Notes: generated by a model not told the origin, from the sequence alone. Shown: positions 23,191 through 32,497, counted from the stretch's first letter. The stretch is 64,000 bases of DNA from Dermacoccus nishinomiyaensis (GCF_900447535.1 NZ_UFXX01000001.1:992001-1056000); one strand, 5' to 3'. Numbers and translations: made by a program.

Positions 23191-26100
23191 AGCGTTCGGC
23201 CTTCCGGCTGGATGGGGCAGGAGCTCTTGACGGGGCACATCGTGCAGTTCGGGTTGGCGGCCGCGACGAAGGTGGCGGCGCCCATGCCGTCAGCCGTGCG
23301 TTGCATGAGGTCGAACGCCCACCCGCGGGTGCCGACGATCGGTTCGTCGCCCGCCCCGGGCTCGCCGTCACTCGCGGCGTCCTCGTCGGCGACGAGGGGC
23401 GGCTGGGCCTGGACGCGAGCGGTGCTGTTCGCGCCGGTGCCGGCGGCCTGGCCGAGCTGCACGAGAGCAGCCCCGGCGCTGGGACGCCCCGGGCCGAACG
23501 CGTCTGCCTCGAGCGCGGCCTGGTAGGCGGCGAGCTGCGGGTGCGCTGCGACTTCCTCGTCCTTCGGTTTCGAGCTGCCCGTCTTGTAGTCGATGACGCG
23601 CAGCCCGCGCTCGGGGTGGTGCTCGAGACGGTCGATCGAGCCGGAGATCTTGGCTCGCCCGACGATCGCGGAGAACCGTCGTTCGGCGGCCTCGCCGGCC
23701 CATCCCGTGGCCGCCGCGTCGCCGAGGTAGCCCTGCAGCTTCTTCACCATGCTCTGAGCGCGCGCCTTCTCGCCGCGCGACACCCACGAGTCGCCGAGGC
23801 CGAGACGCGGCCACCGCTTCTCGAGCGCTTCGTCCATGAGAGCGGGTTCGTCGGCGAACTCCTCGGCGAGTTCGTGCACGAGCGTGCCGATCGTGCTCGC
23901 CCCGACCGACGGGCCGAAACCACCGTTGGTCGTGAGGAGCCAGTTGAGACCGCAGCGGTGGAATCCCTCGATCTTCGACGGGCTGACCCGCACCCACTCC
24001 TGCGGCGGGCGGACCGGCCTGTCGTCGCTGCGGCTGACGAGGGCCCACCACTGCTCGGGGTCGGCGCCCGGCACGTCGTGCTCGGCGAGGCGCGCCAGAC
24101 GGCGGGCGCCCTCGTCACGGACGGCCTCGTCCTGGTCGGCGAGCATGCGTCGGGCCTCGGCGACGAGCCCGGCGAGGGTCATCGGCCGGGCGACAGGGGT
24201 GAACTCTCGCATCGCGTCGGCCGCAGCGCCCGGCGCGAGCGGGTCGACGATGTCGAGGTAGACGCTCGGTTGCTCGTCCTCGTCACGCACGGCCGTCACG
24301 ACGACGTGCTCGCGCGCCCGGCTCATCGCCATCGCGAACTGCCGCGTCTCGTCGTGCCGGACGGCCGCCTGCCGCGCGGGGAGCGAGCGCCCGCGACCGC
24401 TGAGGATGTCGACGAGATCCTCCGAGCCGAGCACCGAACCGCGCAATCGCAGGTCGGGCCAGACGCCCTCCTGGACGCCCGCGACGACGACCGTGTGCCA
24501 CTCGCCGCCCGCCGAGCCGGCTGCGGTGACGAGCGCGACGGCGTCTTCGTCGGGGGCTGCGGCGACGAGGCGGTCGCCCGGCACGTCCTGGCTGCGGACG
24601 TGGTCGAGGAAGTCGGCCACGCCCGCGCCGGGCAGCCGCTCGACGAACGCTGCAGCCGCTGCGAAGAGCGCGAGCAGCGCATCGAGGTCACGGTCGGCGC
24701 GGGTTCCGGAGATTCCCCCGGCCAACGCGTTCGCCTCCCACGCCTCGGCGAGGCCGCTGGCCTGCCACATCTGCCACAGCACGTGCTCGGCGTCGTCGTG
24801 GGGCGGAGCGGCCCTCAGCGCGGCCGCCCCTGCCGCGAGAACGCGCGACACCCGGCGCGCAGGCGCCGCTTCGGGGCCGAGGGAGACGAGCAGCGCCGGT
24901 TCGAGCAGGCAGGCGCCGAGCAGCTCGTCGGAGACGCGGTTGCCGCCGGCGGCCAGTTCCTCACGGCGCAGCGAACGTCGCAGTCGTCGCAGCACGACCG
25001 GGTCGGCTCCGCCGAGCGGCGAGGTGAGCAGGTCGAGGGCGAGGTCGGCACTGACGCCCGCCCGCGAGGCATCGGCGTCGCCGTCCACCGGGGCCTGTTC
25101 AGAGCCACGCGTCCGGCTCGTCACGATCTCGAGGGCGTGCAGGAACGGCCGCACGGCGGGTTCGTCGCGCAGGGCCAAGGACGCCGGAGGGACAGCCACG
25201 GGCACCTTGGCCGCGTTGAGGGCGCGCCGCAGCGCCGACGTTCCGGCAGCGGCTCGCACGATGACGGCCATGTCCTTCCACGCCACCCCGTCCTTGAGGT
25301 GTGCTCGACGCAGCACCCCCGCGATGTGGGCGGCTTCCTGCGCGCCGCTGCGCAGCAGCGCGACGTCGACGCCCCCACCGGGGCGCGTGACGACGCTGCG
25401 GTGCGCGATGCCGTCGACGCTGCCGATGCGCGCGGTGACGCGTTCGACCACCTCCGCGAGCCTTCGGGGCTGACGGTGGCCGTAGCCGAGCACGAACCGT
25501 CGACTCGCGCCGTGCTGTGCCGCGACCTGCTCGAGGTAGCGCGGGTCGGCGCCGCGGAAGGCCTGCACCGTGACGTCGGGGTTGCCGAGCAGGACGAGCC
25601 GCTGACCCGGGCCGACGAGTTCGGTGAGGAAACCGACGGACGCGCGCGTGAGTTCCTGCGCGTCGTCGATGACGACGAGTCTCAGCTGCGCCCGCACCCG
25701 CTCGCGCAGCGTCTCGTTCTCGCGCAACGCCTGCGCCGCCGCACCGAGGATCCAGGCCGGGTCGAACGCTCCCGGACGTGACAGGGCGGTGACGTCGTCG
25801 TATTCGTCGAGGACGTCCGCGGCCGCGATCCACTCGTCGCGCCCGTGCTCGGCGCCGAGCCGGCGCAGGTGGTCGCTGCTGACGTCCCACTCCACCGCGC
25901 GCATGATGAGGTCGCGCAGTTCGTTGCGGAACCCGCGCGTCGTCAGCGCCTCCGCCAGATCCTCGGGCCAGGCAGGCGCCGCGCCGAGGCCGAGGCGGTG
26001 GCCTTCGAGCAGTTCCTTGAGCACGACGTCCTGCTCCGGACCGGCGAGCAGGCGCGGCGCCGGCAGGTCGTCCATCGCGGCGCGCATGCGCAGGATGCCG

Positions 26101-26540
26101 AACGCGAGCGCCTGCGGGGTGCGCGCGATCGGCTCGCTCGAGGTGCCGCCCACGCGGGTCGTGACGCGGGCGCGCAACGCCCCGGCTGCCACGCGCGTCG
26201 GTGAGAGCAGGACGCACTCATCGGGACGCGCACCACCCTCCACGGCCTGCGCGACGAGTTCGACGGCGAGCGTCGTCTTGCCCGTGCCGGGCGCGCCGAC
26301 GACGTGGAGCACCCGATCGTCGGCCTCGAGCACGGCCTGTTGCGCAGGATCGAGATCGAGCGGCGCCGCCGCTTCGGTCTGCGTCGCGCCACGCAGCGCC
26401 GGGGTGAGACGCGTCGGATCGACGCTCGCCACGACGCCCTCGACCACGCTCGGCGGCAGCGCAGCGATCGGCAGGGCGGCCTCGCCCTGGACGGGCGCGC
26501 CGGCCGGCGTCTGCGCCGTCAAACCCTCGTGATTCGTCAT
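23187..26540 (-). CDS. adnA: AdnA-like helicase-nuclease subunit with Fe-S cluster motif
   Basis: An 1117-residue partner of AdnB. P-loop GAPGTGKT at 82-89; the motif II position reads VVIDDAQEL, a degenerate form. The C-terminal nuclease has GSIDRLE and VIDYKTGSSKPK. A Cys in HRCGLNWLL and three in CTMCPVKSSC near the C-terminus make the four-cysteine Fe-S staple known from AddB/AdnA nucleases. First gene of the adnA-adnB operon. No good ribosome site precedes ATG 26540. Counterpart of Rv3202c. Confidence 0.92.
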   Translation of the reverse strand: MTNHEGLTAQTPAGAPVQGEAALPIAALPPSVVEGVVASVDPTRLTPALRGATQTEAAAPLDLDPAQQAVLEADDRVLHVVGAPGTGKTTLAVELVAQAVEGGARPDECVLLSPTRVAAGALRARVTTRVGGTSSEPIARTPQALAFGILRMRAAMDDLPAPRLLAGPEQDVVLKELLEGHRLGLGAAPAWPEDLAEALTTRGFRNELRDLIMRAVEWDVSSDHLRRLGAEHGRDEWIAAADVLDEYDDVTALSRPGAFDPAWILGAAAQALRENETLRERVRAQLRLVVIDDAQELTRASVGFLTELVGPGQRLVLLGNPDVTVQAFRGADPRYLEQVAAQHGASRRFVLGYGHRQPRRLAEVVERVTARIGSVDGIAHRSVVTRPGGGVDVALLRSGAQEAAHIAGVLRRAHLKDGVAWKDMAVIVRAAAGTSALRRALNAAKVPVAVPPASLALRDEPAVRPFLHALEIVTSRTRGSEQAPVDGDADASRAGVSADLALDLLTSPLGGADPVVLRRLRRSLRREELAAGGNRVSDELLGACLLEPALLVSLGPEAAPARRVSRVLAAGAAALRAAPPHDDAEHVLWQMWQASGLAEAWEANALAGGISGTRADRDLDALLALFAAAAAFVERLPGAGVADFLDHVRSQDVPGDRLVAAAPDEDAVALVTAAGSAGGEWHTVVVAGVQEGVWPDLRLRGSVLGSEDLVDILSGRGRSLPARQAAVRHDETRQFAMAMSRAREHVVVTAVRDEDEQPSVYLDIVDPLAPGAAADAMREFTPVARPMTLAGLVAEARRMLADQDEAVRDEGARRLARLAEHDVPGADPEQWWALVSRSDDRPVRPPQEWVRVSPSKIEGFHRCGLNWLLTTNGGFGPSVGASTIGTLVHELAEEFADEPALMDEALEKRWPRLGLGDSWVSRGEKARAQSMVKKLQGYLGDAAATGWAGEAAERRFSAIVGRAKISGSIDRLEHHPERGLRVIDYKTGSSKPKDEEVAAHPQLAAYQAALEADAFGPGRPSAGAALVQLGQAAGTGANSTARVQAQPPLVADEDAASDGEPGAGDEPIVGTRGWAFDLMQRTADGMGAATFVAAANPNCTMCPVKSSCPIQPEGRTL

Positions 26541-26605
26541 GATGTCATCCCAGCACAGCGCGCCGACAACGCCGGGATTCCGCGGAATTTTTCGTCACCC
26601 ACCCG

Positions 26606-26908
26606 TCAGAACGGAGGCACCCAACCAGCCCGACGCAGGTCGACTCCCTCACCTCGCGTCGGCGTCCCCTCCGCCTCGTACTGCTCGAACGCCTGCGCCC
26701 TCAGCGCCTCCGGCAACAGCCCCCGCGCGTTCGTCACCCGCCACCACGGCCACCCCGGCCGACCGTCCGCGAGGATGCGCCCCACCTGACGTGCGCCCGT
26801 GCCGACGACCGCGGCGACGGCACCGTACGTCGTCACGCGCCCCGGCGGCACGTCGGCGACGACCTCGGCGACCGATTCGCTCAGTTCGTCGCGCGCCCCG
26901 CCCGTCAT
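26606..26908 (-). CDS. Alkyltransferase-like protein (ATL; MGMT family without active-site Cys)
   Basis: A 100-residue single-domain protein of the O6-alkylguanine-DNA alkyltransferase family: PGRVTTYGAVAAVVG with the Tyr/Arg DNA-binding region, then PWWRVTNARG. Where MGMT has PCHRV with the acceptor Cys, this has PWWRV, so it cannot transfer alkyl groups; ATL proteins with PWHRV bind O6-alkylguanine and hand it to nucleotide excision repair. Start ATG 26908 has GAGG at good spacing and lies 7 bases after the MoeB-like gene stop. It sits between adnAB and the ThiF gene. Confidence 0.85.
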   Translation of the reverse strand: MTGGARDELSESVAEVVADVPPGRVTTYGAVAAVVGTGARQVGRILADGRPGWPWWRVTNARGLLPEALRAQAFEQYEAEGTPTRGEGVDLRRAGWVPPF

Positions 26909-26915
26909 GCCGGCC

Positions 26916-28229
26916 TCATGACGCCGCCGCCAGGCCCCCACGCACACTCAGGATGCGACCCGAGCGCCTCGACGATCCATCAGCCGCCGCATCATCGCCC
27001 GGCGTCACATCCTGACCAGAGGCCGCCTCCCGGCCCGACGCAGCAGCATGCTCTATCGCACTCGCACTCGCACCCAGCACCCCCGCGGCCGCACGCGAAC
27101 GCGCACCGCGCGCACAGACGAGCACGACGTCGCGCTCCCCCACCCGCGCGTGCACGGACGCTCGCGTCGTCTCGTTCCAGCCGCCGGCCCAGGGTTCGAC
27201 GAACGTCTCGTCGGCGCCCACCGTCATCCATGGGGGCAACGGCGCCGCCTCGACCTCATCGGGATTGCGCACGTCGACGAGGACGAACCCCGCGTCCGGC
27301 CACTCCTGCGGCCCGATCTCGGCCACCGCGCCTGACGCCGCCGCGCGCCCGTCGGCCCCAGGGCCACCCGCCGCACCGAGACCACCAAAACCACCAGATC
27401 CACCGAAATCAGCGAACCCTGGAGGCGCATCCACCCCCTCGAGGCCGGCAACCCCCTCGAAGTACCCCGCTTCGAGCCCACAGACGCCACACTCGGGGTC
27501 GCGCGCGACGGGCAGCGTCGCCATCGTCGCGCCGAGGGCGTCGTACAACCGGATCGCATCGCGCGCCGGAGCGCCGATGCCGGAGCACAGCTTGATCACC
27601 TCGACGGCCTGCATCGCGCCGAGCACGCCCGGCAGCACGCCGAGCACCCCCGCCTCCTCGCACGTCGCGAGCCCGGCGACGGCCTGCGGATCGGGGAAGA
27701 CGCACCGATAGCACGGCCCGACTGCGGGCTCGACGACGCCGAACTGCCCTGCATACTGCGCGATCGACGCCCACACGAGCGGTACGCCGAGCAGCACGCA
27801 GGCGTCGTTGAGCACGTAGCGAGCCTCGATGCTGTCGGTGCAGTCGACGACGACGTCGACCTCGGCGACGAGTTCGAGCGCCCGCGTCACGCTGAGGCGC
27901 TCGGGCAGCGCACTCACCTCGACACCACTGTTCTGCGCCGCGACGGCGCGCTGCACCGACGTCACCTTCGCCGTGCCGATCGCGGCTTCGGTGTGGATGA
28001 GCTGACGCGGCAGGTTGGAGATCTCCACGACGTCCGGATCCATGACGACGAGGTGCCCGACGCCGCAGCCGGCGAGCGAGGAGATGACGGGTGAGCCGAG
28101 CCCGCCGGCGCCCACGACGAGCACCCGCGCCGCTGCCAACCGTCGCTGCCCGGTCACCCCGAAGCCGGCCAGCGAGTGGTGGCGCGCGTATCGTCGGGCG
28201 CCGGGATCGTCGGGCCGGGCGTCTCGCAC
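26916..28229 (-). CDS. moeB: MoeB/ThiF-type adenylyltransferase fused to a rhodanese domain
   Basis: A 437-residue E1-like enzyme that adenylates the C-terminus of ThiS/MoaD-type sulfur carriers; the C-terminal rhodanese domain (about 300-400) supplies sulfur through the Cys in VCARGARSR. E1 landmarks are GAGGLGSPV near residue 40, RQLIHTEAAIGTAKV, the zinc pairs CYRC and CGVC, and GVLPGVLGAMQAVEVIKL. A Gly/Ala-rich linker and a Ser/Ala/Asp-rich tail are unusual. GTG 28229 is chosen because GAGG lies at proper spacing and longer forms would invade the divergent promoter. Counterpart of Rv3206c. Confidence 0.88.
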   Translation of the reverse strand: MRDARPDDPGARRYARHHSLAGFGVTGQRRLAAARVLVVGAGGLGSPVISSLAGCGVGHLVVMDPDVVEISNLPRQLIHTEAAIGTAKVTSVQRAVAAQNSGVEVSALPERLSVTRALELVAEVDVVVDCTDSIEARYVLNDACVLLGVPLVWASIAQYAGQFGVVEPAVGPCYRCVFPDPQAVAGLATCEEAGVLGVLPGVLGAMQAVEVIKLCSGIGAPARDAIRLYDALGATMATLPVARDPECGVCGLEAGYFEGVAGLEGVDAPPGFADFGGSGGFGGLGAAGGPGADGRAAASGAVAEIGPQEWPDAGFVLVDVRNPDEVEAAPLPPWMTVGADETFVEPWAGGWNETTRASVHARVGERDVVLVCARGARSRAAAGVLGASASAIEHAAASGREAASGQDVTPGDDAAADGSSRRSGRILSVRGGLAAAS

Positions 28230-28320
28230 AGGCACCTCATTCCGTGACCGGGCCACCGAGATGGCCCATGGGCGATAAAGTCGCACCCAGCTTATGACCG
28301 ACGAGCAAGGAGCCTCATCC

Positions 28321-28956
28321 ATGACCCACGTGGACGATTCGACCAAACGCGGACGCCTCCCCCGATCGGCGCGGCGAGCCCAACTCATGGAGGCGGCGCA
28401 GTCCGTCTTCGTCGAATCCGGCTACCACAGTGCGGCGATGGACGAGATCGCGGAGCGCGCCCACGTCAGCAAGCCGGTGCTCTACCAGCACTTTCCCGGC
28501 AAGCTCGACCTGTACCTGGCGCTGCTCGAGCAGCACACGCGTGAGGTGCCGCTCCTCGTGCGCGAGGCCATCGAGTCGACGTCCGACAACAGCCAGCGCG
28601 TCGCCGCGGCGATCGGCGCGTTCTTCGCCTTCGTCGAGCGCGAGGACGCGGGTTTCCGCCTCGTCTTCGAATCGGATCTGACGAACGAGCCCGCCGTCAG
28701 CGAGAAGGTCGAACGCATGCTGACGGAGACCGCGGCCGAGGTCGCCAAGGTCGTGCAGGAGGACACGGAGCTTCCGACGGAGCAGGCGACGCTCGTCGCC
28801 GTCGCCCTCGTCGGCATGTCGCAGGTCGTCGCGCGCTACTGGATCACGACGGGTTCGCCGATCCCCCGCGCGGAGGCCGCACGCATCGTCGGTCTGCTGG
28901 GCTGGCGCGGCCTCGGCGGGTTCCCGAAGACCGGCGGGGATGAAATCGAGCGCTGA
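28321..28956 (+). CDS. TetR-family transcriptional regulator
   Basis: A 211-residue repressor-type protein. The helix-turn-helix is in residues about 18-65 (QLMEAAQSVFVESGYHSAAM, then AERAHVSKPVLYQHFPGK). The ligand domain ends with GLLGWRGLGGFPKTGG, as in the Rv3208 subgroup. AAGGAG precedes ATG 28321; an ATG at 28294 is possible. It is divergent from the MoeB-like gene and may regulate it or the downstream genes; ligand unknown. Confidence 0.9.
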   Translation: MTHVDDSTKRGRLPRSARRAQLMEAAQSVFVESGYHSAAMDEIAERAHVSKPVLYQHFPGKLDLYLALLEQHTREVPLLVREAIESTSDNSQRVAAAIGAFFAFVEREDAGFRLVFESDLTNEPAVSEKVERMLTETAAEVAKVVQEDTELPTEQATLVAVALVGMSQVVARYWITTGSPIPRAEAARIVGLLGWRGLGGFPKTGGDEIER

Positions 28957-29095
28957 GGCGTTGCACCCATACGACGGGTGAGTCGCGCGGCCTCTCACCC
29001 CTGGGATGATTCCGGCGTCGCCGATGGGGCACGCTGATCTCACCCACACGTCCACCACTGATCGCGTTCCGCACGCGACGAGAAGGAGGAGAACC

Positions 29096-29317
29096 ATGGA
29101 GGTTCGAATCGGCGTCCAGAACGTCGCCCGCGAGGTCGTCATCGACTCGCACGAGAACGCCGACGCGGTGCGCGAGCACGTGCGCGCGGCTCTCGACAGC
29201 GGCACCCCGCTCACGCTGAGTGACGAGCGCGGCCACAGCGTCACCGTGCCGGCTTCCGCCATCGGCTACGTCGACATCGCGGCGGAGCAGAAGGGCCGCG
29301 TCGGCTTCGGCGGCTGA
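29096..29317 (+). CDS. DUF3107 family small protein
   Basis: A 73-residue protein, MEVRIGVQNVAREVVIDSHE, ending YVDIAAEQKGRVGFGG, matching the DUF3107 family (Rv3208A in M. tuberculosis), always found next to this TetR gene. It is predicted to be a small alpha/beta protein, ATP-binding according to some annotations, function unknown. The ribosome site AGGAGGAG is very strong. Confidence 0.88.
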   Translation: MEVRIGVQNVAREVVIDSHENADAVREHVRAALDSGTPLTLSDERGHSVTVPASAIGYVDIAAEQKGRVGFGG

Positions 29318-29337
29318 CGTTCACCCGAAGCGGTCAC

Positions 29338-29366
29338 GGGCGTTCACCCCAAAGGGGTGAACGCCC
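29338..29366 (+). terminator. Perfect 13-bp hairpin after DUF3107 gene
   Basis: GGGCGTTCACCCC, loop AAA, then the exact reverse complement. Starts 20 bases after the stop codon. No T run, common for actinobacterial terminators. Confidence 0.7.
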
Positions 29367-29418
29367 GCCGTCGCGTAACGAAGGAATAACGCATCTAGCA
29401 CCTCGCCGGTCTCGATGG

Positions 29419-29447
29419 TTGAAATGCGACCGCCGATTGGCTTAGGT
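29419..29447 (+). promoter_or_regulatory. Probable promoter of the GlsB-like gene
   Basis: TTGAAA (29419-29424), a 17-base spacer and TTAGGT (29442-29447), leaving about 45 bases of leader before the AGGAG ribosome site. Confidence 0.45.
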
Positions 29448-29501
29448 GGAGACAAACGTTGGGACGTACCGGAGCCCAGCCGAACTCATAGGAGACTCAC
29501 C

Positions 29502-29768
29502 ATGGGCATCATCAGCTCGATCATCGGCGGCCTCATCATCGGCGCCCTCGCCCGCCTGTTCCTCAAGGGCGACCAGAACATGGGGATCATCATGACGATC
29601 ATCCTCGGCATCGTCGGCTCCGCCCTCGGCTCCTGGCTGACCACCCAGTTCGGCTACAAGAACTCCAACGGCGGCTTCGAGATCATCCCCTTCATCGTGG
29701 GCATCATCTGCGCGATGGTTCTGATCACCATCTACCTCACGCTGGTGGGTCGCAAGAACCGCGTCTGA
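29502..29768 (+). CDS. GlsB/YeaQ/YmgE-family stress membrane protein
   Basis: An 88-residue, three-helix membrane protein: MGIISSIIGGLIIGALARLF, LGIVGSALGSWL and a C-terminal VGIICAMVLITIYLTLVGRK. It belongs to the transglycosylase-associated/GlsB family, induced in stress in other Gram-positives and thought to act with Asp23-type proteins at the envelope, without enzymatic activity. AGGAG precedes the ATG, and it has its own promoter and a strong terminator, so it is monocistronic. Confidence 0.9.
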   Translation: MGIISSIIGGLIIGALARLFLKGDQNMGIIMTIILGIVGSALGSWLTTQFGYKNSNGGFEIIPFIVGIICAMVLITIYLTLVGRKNRV

Positions 29769-29800
29769 TCCGTCGCTCGCGCAGCTCCGCTGCGCAGGTG

Positions 29801-29835
29801 AAGAAGCCCGGCCCCTCGTGGGGCCGGGCTTCTTC
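29801..29835. terminator. Bidirectional terminator, 15-bp perfect stem
   Basis: Arms 29801-29815 and 29821-29835 are exact reverse complements (GAAGAAGCCCGGCCC) around CTCGT, flanked by GTTT on the plus side. It separates the convergent GlsB-like and ferritin-like genes. Confidence 0.85.
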
Positions 29836-29865
29836 GTTTCCGCGATCAGGTCAGAGGTCAGGCGC

Positions 29866-30573
29866 TCACGCCGTGAGCCCCAAGGCCTCCATGCGGCGCG
29901 TGTGATTCGACGTCAGTCGCTCGAACATGCGCGTCAGCTCGGCGAGGTCCGCGCCGACGCCGGAGCCGTCGTCGACGAGCAGGGCCGTCAGCCCGTCGTG
30001 GGTCGCCGCGACGCGCTGAGCCTGACTGAGGGCCTCACCGACGAGGCGGCGCCCCCACAGTGCGAGACGCGAACCCACTCGCGGGTCGGCCGCGATGGCG
30101 TCGCTGAGCACGCTCATGATGAACGCGTCCTGCTCATCGCTGTCGACGGCACGCTCGACGAGCGAACGCGTCTCGGGGTCGACGTAGCGCGCGATCTCCG
30201 AATAGAAATCCGTTGCGATCGCGGCGCCGGCGTAGGCCTTCATGAGGCCCTCGTACCAATCGGCGGGCGGCGTACGACGGTGCCATTCATCGATGGCGGC
30301 CGTGAACGGCTGCATCGAGTCCTCGGGCTCGACGCCGAGGTCGCGCAGACGGCCGGCGAGCTGCTCGTAGTGGTCGAAGTCGCCGCGCGCCATGCGCGCG
30401 AGCGCCAGCTTGTGGTCGAGGCGCGGGGCGCGAGCGGCGTCCGCCACCGTCGCGAAGGCGCCGGAGAGCTCGCCGTAGGCGATGACGCTCAGCAGGTCGA
30501 TCACCCCCGCCCGGTACGTCTCGTCCTCGATCGTGCGTGAAGGGCTCGGATCAGGCGTCACAGGCTCGCTCAT
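29866..30573 (-). CDS. Ferritin-like (MiaE_2) family protein
   Basis: A 235-residue all-helical protein of the ferritin-like superfamily. Metal-ligand-like patterns are YGELSGAF, ARGDFDHYEQL and DSDEQDAFIMSV. Actinobacteria keep this gene next to an RhlE-type helicase (Rv3210c/Rv3211 region). The family is related to the tRNA hydroxylase MiaE, but substrate and activity are unproven. ATG 30573 has TACGAT 6 bases upstream and no ribosome site (leaderless). Confidence 0.8.
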   Translation of the reverse strand: MSEPVTPDPSPSRTIEDETYRAGVIDLLSVIAYGELSGAFATVADAARAPRLDHKLALARMARGDFDHYEQLAGRLRDLGVEPEDSMQPFTAAIDEWHRRTPPADWYEGLMKAYAGAAIATDFYSEIARYVDPETRSLVERAVDSDEQDAFIMSVLSDAIAADPRVGSRLALWGRRLVGEALSQAQRVAATHDGLTALLVDDGSGVGADLAELTRMFERLTSNHTRRMEALGLTA

Positions 30574-30579
30574 GCAGCG

Positions 30580-30585
30580 ATCGTA
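30580..30585 (-). promoter_or_regulatory. -10-like hexamer for leaderless ferritin-like gene
   Basis: TACGAT on the minus strand, 6 bases before ATG 30573. Confidence 0.45.
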
Positions 30586-30801
30586 GCGTGGCGTCGAACA
30601 GGTGTGGCGCGCGTGGGTAGACTCGAGATGACCACGGGTGACCGATCGGCCCCTCCCGGCACGTGCGGGCGTCATACGACAGACGCCCACTCCCGCCGCC
30701 CACCTCCGCACGCGAGGCCGCGCGGCGCGCAGACCTCCGATCGGCTCTCATCATCCCCGGCGCGGCCTCCGAGGCCCCGGGGCGACACAGGAAGCACGAT
30801 C

Positions 30802-32415
30802 GTGATCAACGACAACCAGCCCACGGCTGCCGAGCTCGACTCCGCCGGCATCACCTCCATCGAGGCCGAAGCGGCCCCTGAGCCCATCGCCGAGCAGACA
30901 TTCGCCGACTTCGGCATCCACCCCGACATCGTCGCCGCCCTCGAAGAGAAGGGGATCGTCCATCCCTTCCCCATCCAGGCGATGACGCTGCCCGTCGCGC
31001 TCTCGGGGCACGACATCATCGGCCAGGCGCGCACCGGCACCGGCAAGACCCTGGGCTTCGGAGTGCCGCTGCTCAGCCGCGTCACCGCGCCGGGTGAGAC
31101 GTCGAAGGCCGCCGTCCCCGCGCCCGAGGGCAAGCCGCAGGCGATGGTCGTCGTCCCGACGCGCGAGCTCGCCGTCCAGGTCGCCTCCGACCTCGAGGCC
31201 GCCGCGAAGAAGCGCGGCATCCGCATCGCGCAGATCTACGGCGGTCGCGCGTTCGAGCCGCAGGTCGAGCGCCTCGAGAAAGGTGTCGAGGTCATCGTCG
31301 GCACGCCGGGTCGCATCATCGACCTCGCGACGCGTGGTCACCTCGACCTGGCGTACGTCGGCTGCCTCGTGCTCGACGAGGCCGACGAGATGCTCGACCT
31401 GGGCTTTCTGCCCGACGTCGAGAAGATCCTCGCGATGACGCCGGGTGGGCGTCAGACGATGCTGTTCTCCGCGACGATGCCGGGCGCCGTCGTCACCCTC
31501 GCGCGTCGTTACATGACGCAGCCGACGCACATCCGCGCCATGCAGGACGACGCGAGCGAGGCCGAGACGGCCTCCAACATCGAGCAGTTCGTCTACCGCG
31601 CGCACGCGATGGACAAGGTCGAGATGCTCGCCCGCATCCTGCAGGCGAAGGACCGCGGCCTGACGATCATCTTCAGCCGCACCAAGCGCACGGCCGCCAA
31701 GGTCTCCGACGAGCTCATCTCGCGCGGCTTCGCGGCCGCTCCGCTGCACGGCGACCTCGGCCAGGGCGCCCGAGAGCAGGCGCTGCGTGCGTTCCGTTCG
31801 GGCAAGGTCGACGTCCTCGTCGCGACCGACGTCGCCGCGCGCGGCATCGACGTCGAGGACGTCACGCACGTCATCAACTACCAGTGCCCGGAGGACGAGA
31901 AGACGTACGTCCACCGCATCGGCCGCACCGGCCGCGCGGGCAAGACGGGCATCGCCGTCACCCTCGTCGACTGGGACGACCTGCACCGCTGGGCGCTCAT
32001 CAACAAGGCCCTCGACCTCGGCATCCCCGAACCCGAGGAGACGTACTCCAGCTCCGAGCACCTGTTCGAGGATCTCGAGATCCCCGCGAACGCGACCGGC
32101 AGCCTGCCCAAGTCGGCGCGCACCCGCCAAGGCCTCGACGCCGAGCGCGTCGAGGATCTCGGAGAGACGGGGCGAAGCGACTCGCGTCAGCGCGGCGAGC
32201 GTCGTCCGCGCCGTGACGACGAGCGCGGCCGCTCAGGCGGACGAGGCGGGCGCTCCGGTGGTCGCGGCGGCGAACGTCAGGCCTCGGGTGGCTCGAGCGA
32301 GCGTCGCCCGCGCCGTGACGCCGCGAGCACCGAGGGCTCCGGCGGTTCGTCGCAGCCGCGCCGACGTCGCCGTCGCACCCGCGGTGGCGCGGGTGAGACG
32401 TCTGCCGCCGACTGA
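30802..32415 (+). CDS. DEAD-box ATP-dependent RNA helicase with RG-rich tail (RhlE-like)
   Basis: A 537-residue helicase. Q motif FPIQAMTLP, Walker A ARTGTGKT, PTRELA, TPGR, DEAD in VLDEADEMLD, SAT in FSATMP, then HGDLGQGAREQALRAF, ARGIDVEDVTHVINY and HRIGRTGRAG. The last 85 residues are Arg, Gly and Ser rich with RGG-like repeats (GRGGRSGGRGGER), typical of RNA-binding disordered tails. It remodels mRNA or ribosomal RNA structures. Start GTG 30802 with AGGAAG upstream. The 228 bases to the divergent gene show no other clear feature. Confidence 0.92.
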   Translation: MINDNQPTAAELDSAGITSIEAEAAPEPIAEQTFADFGIHPDIVAALEEKGIVHPFPIQAMTLPVALSGHDIIGQARTGTGKTLGFGVPLLSRVTAPGETSKAAVPAPEGKPQAMVVVPTRELAVQVASDLEAAAKKRGIRIAQIYGGRAFEPQVERLEKGVEVIVGTPGRIIDLATRGHLDLAYVGCLVLDEADEMLDLGFLPDVEKILAMTPGGRQTMLFSATMPGAVVTLARRYMTQPTHIRAMQDDASEAETASNIEQFVYRAHAMDKVEMLARILQAKDRGLTIIFSRTKRTAAKVSDELISRGFAAAPLHGDLGQGAREQALRAFRSGKVDVLVATDVAARGIDVEDVTHVINYQCPEDEKTYVHRIGRTGRAGKTGIAVTLVDWDDLHRWALINKALDLGIPEPEETYSSSEHLFEDLEIPANATGSLPKSARTRQGLDAERVEDLGETGRSDSRQRGERRPRRDDERGRSGGRGGRSGGRGGERQASGGSSERRPRRDAASTEGSGGSSQPRRRRRRTRGGAGETSAAD

Positions 32416-32425
32416 CGCACCCTCC

Positions 32426-32497
32426 CGGCGCGAGGCGCCCGGCGCCGTCCGCACTCGTTCAGACGTGACGCGGGCGAGCACCGGGCGCCTCGCGCCG
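32426..32497. repeat. Perfect 17-bp inverted repeat with 38-base spacer after the helicase gene
   Basis: CGGCGCGAGGCGCCCGG at 32426-32442 and its exact complement at 32481-32497. It begins 10 bases after the helicase stop codon, so a terminator with a long loop is likely. Confidence 0.6.

Noticed and set aside
23301-25781. 826-codon plus-strand frame opposite adnA
   Set aside because: Antisense shadow in high-G+C DNA; low-complexity Arg/Gly/Asp composition and no domains, while the minus strand encodes a complete AdnA.
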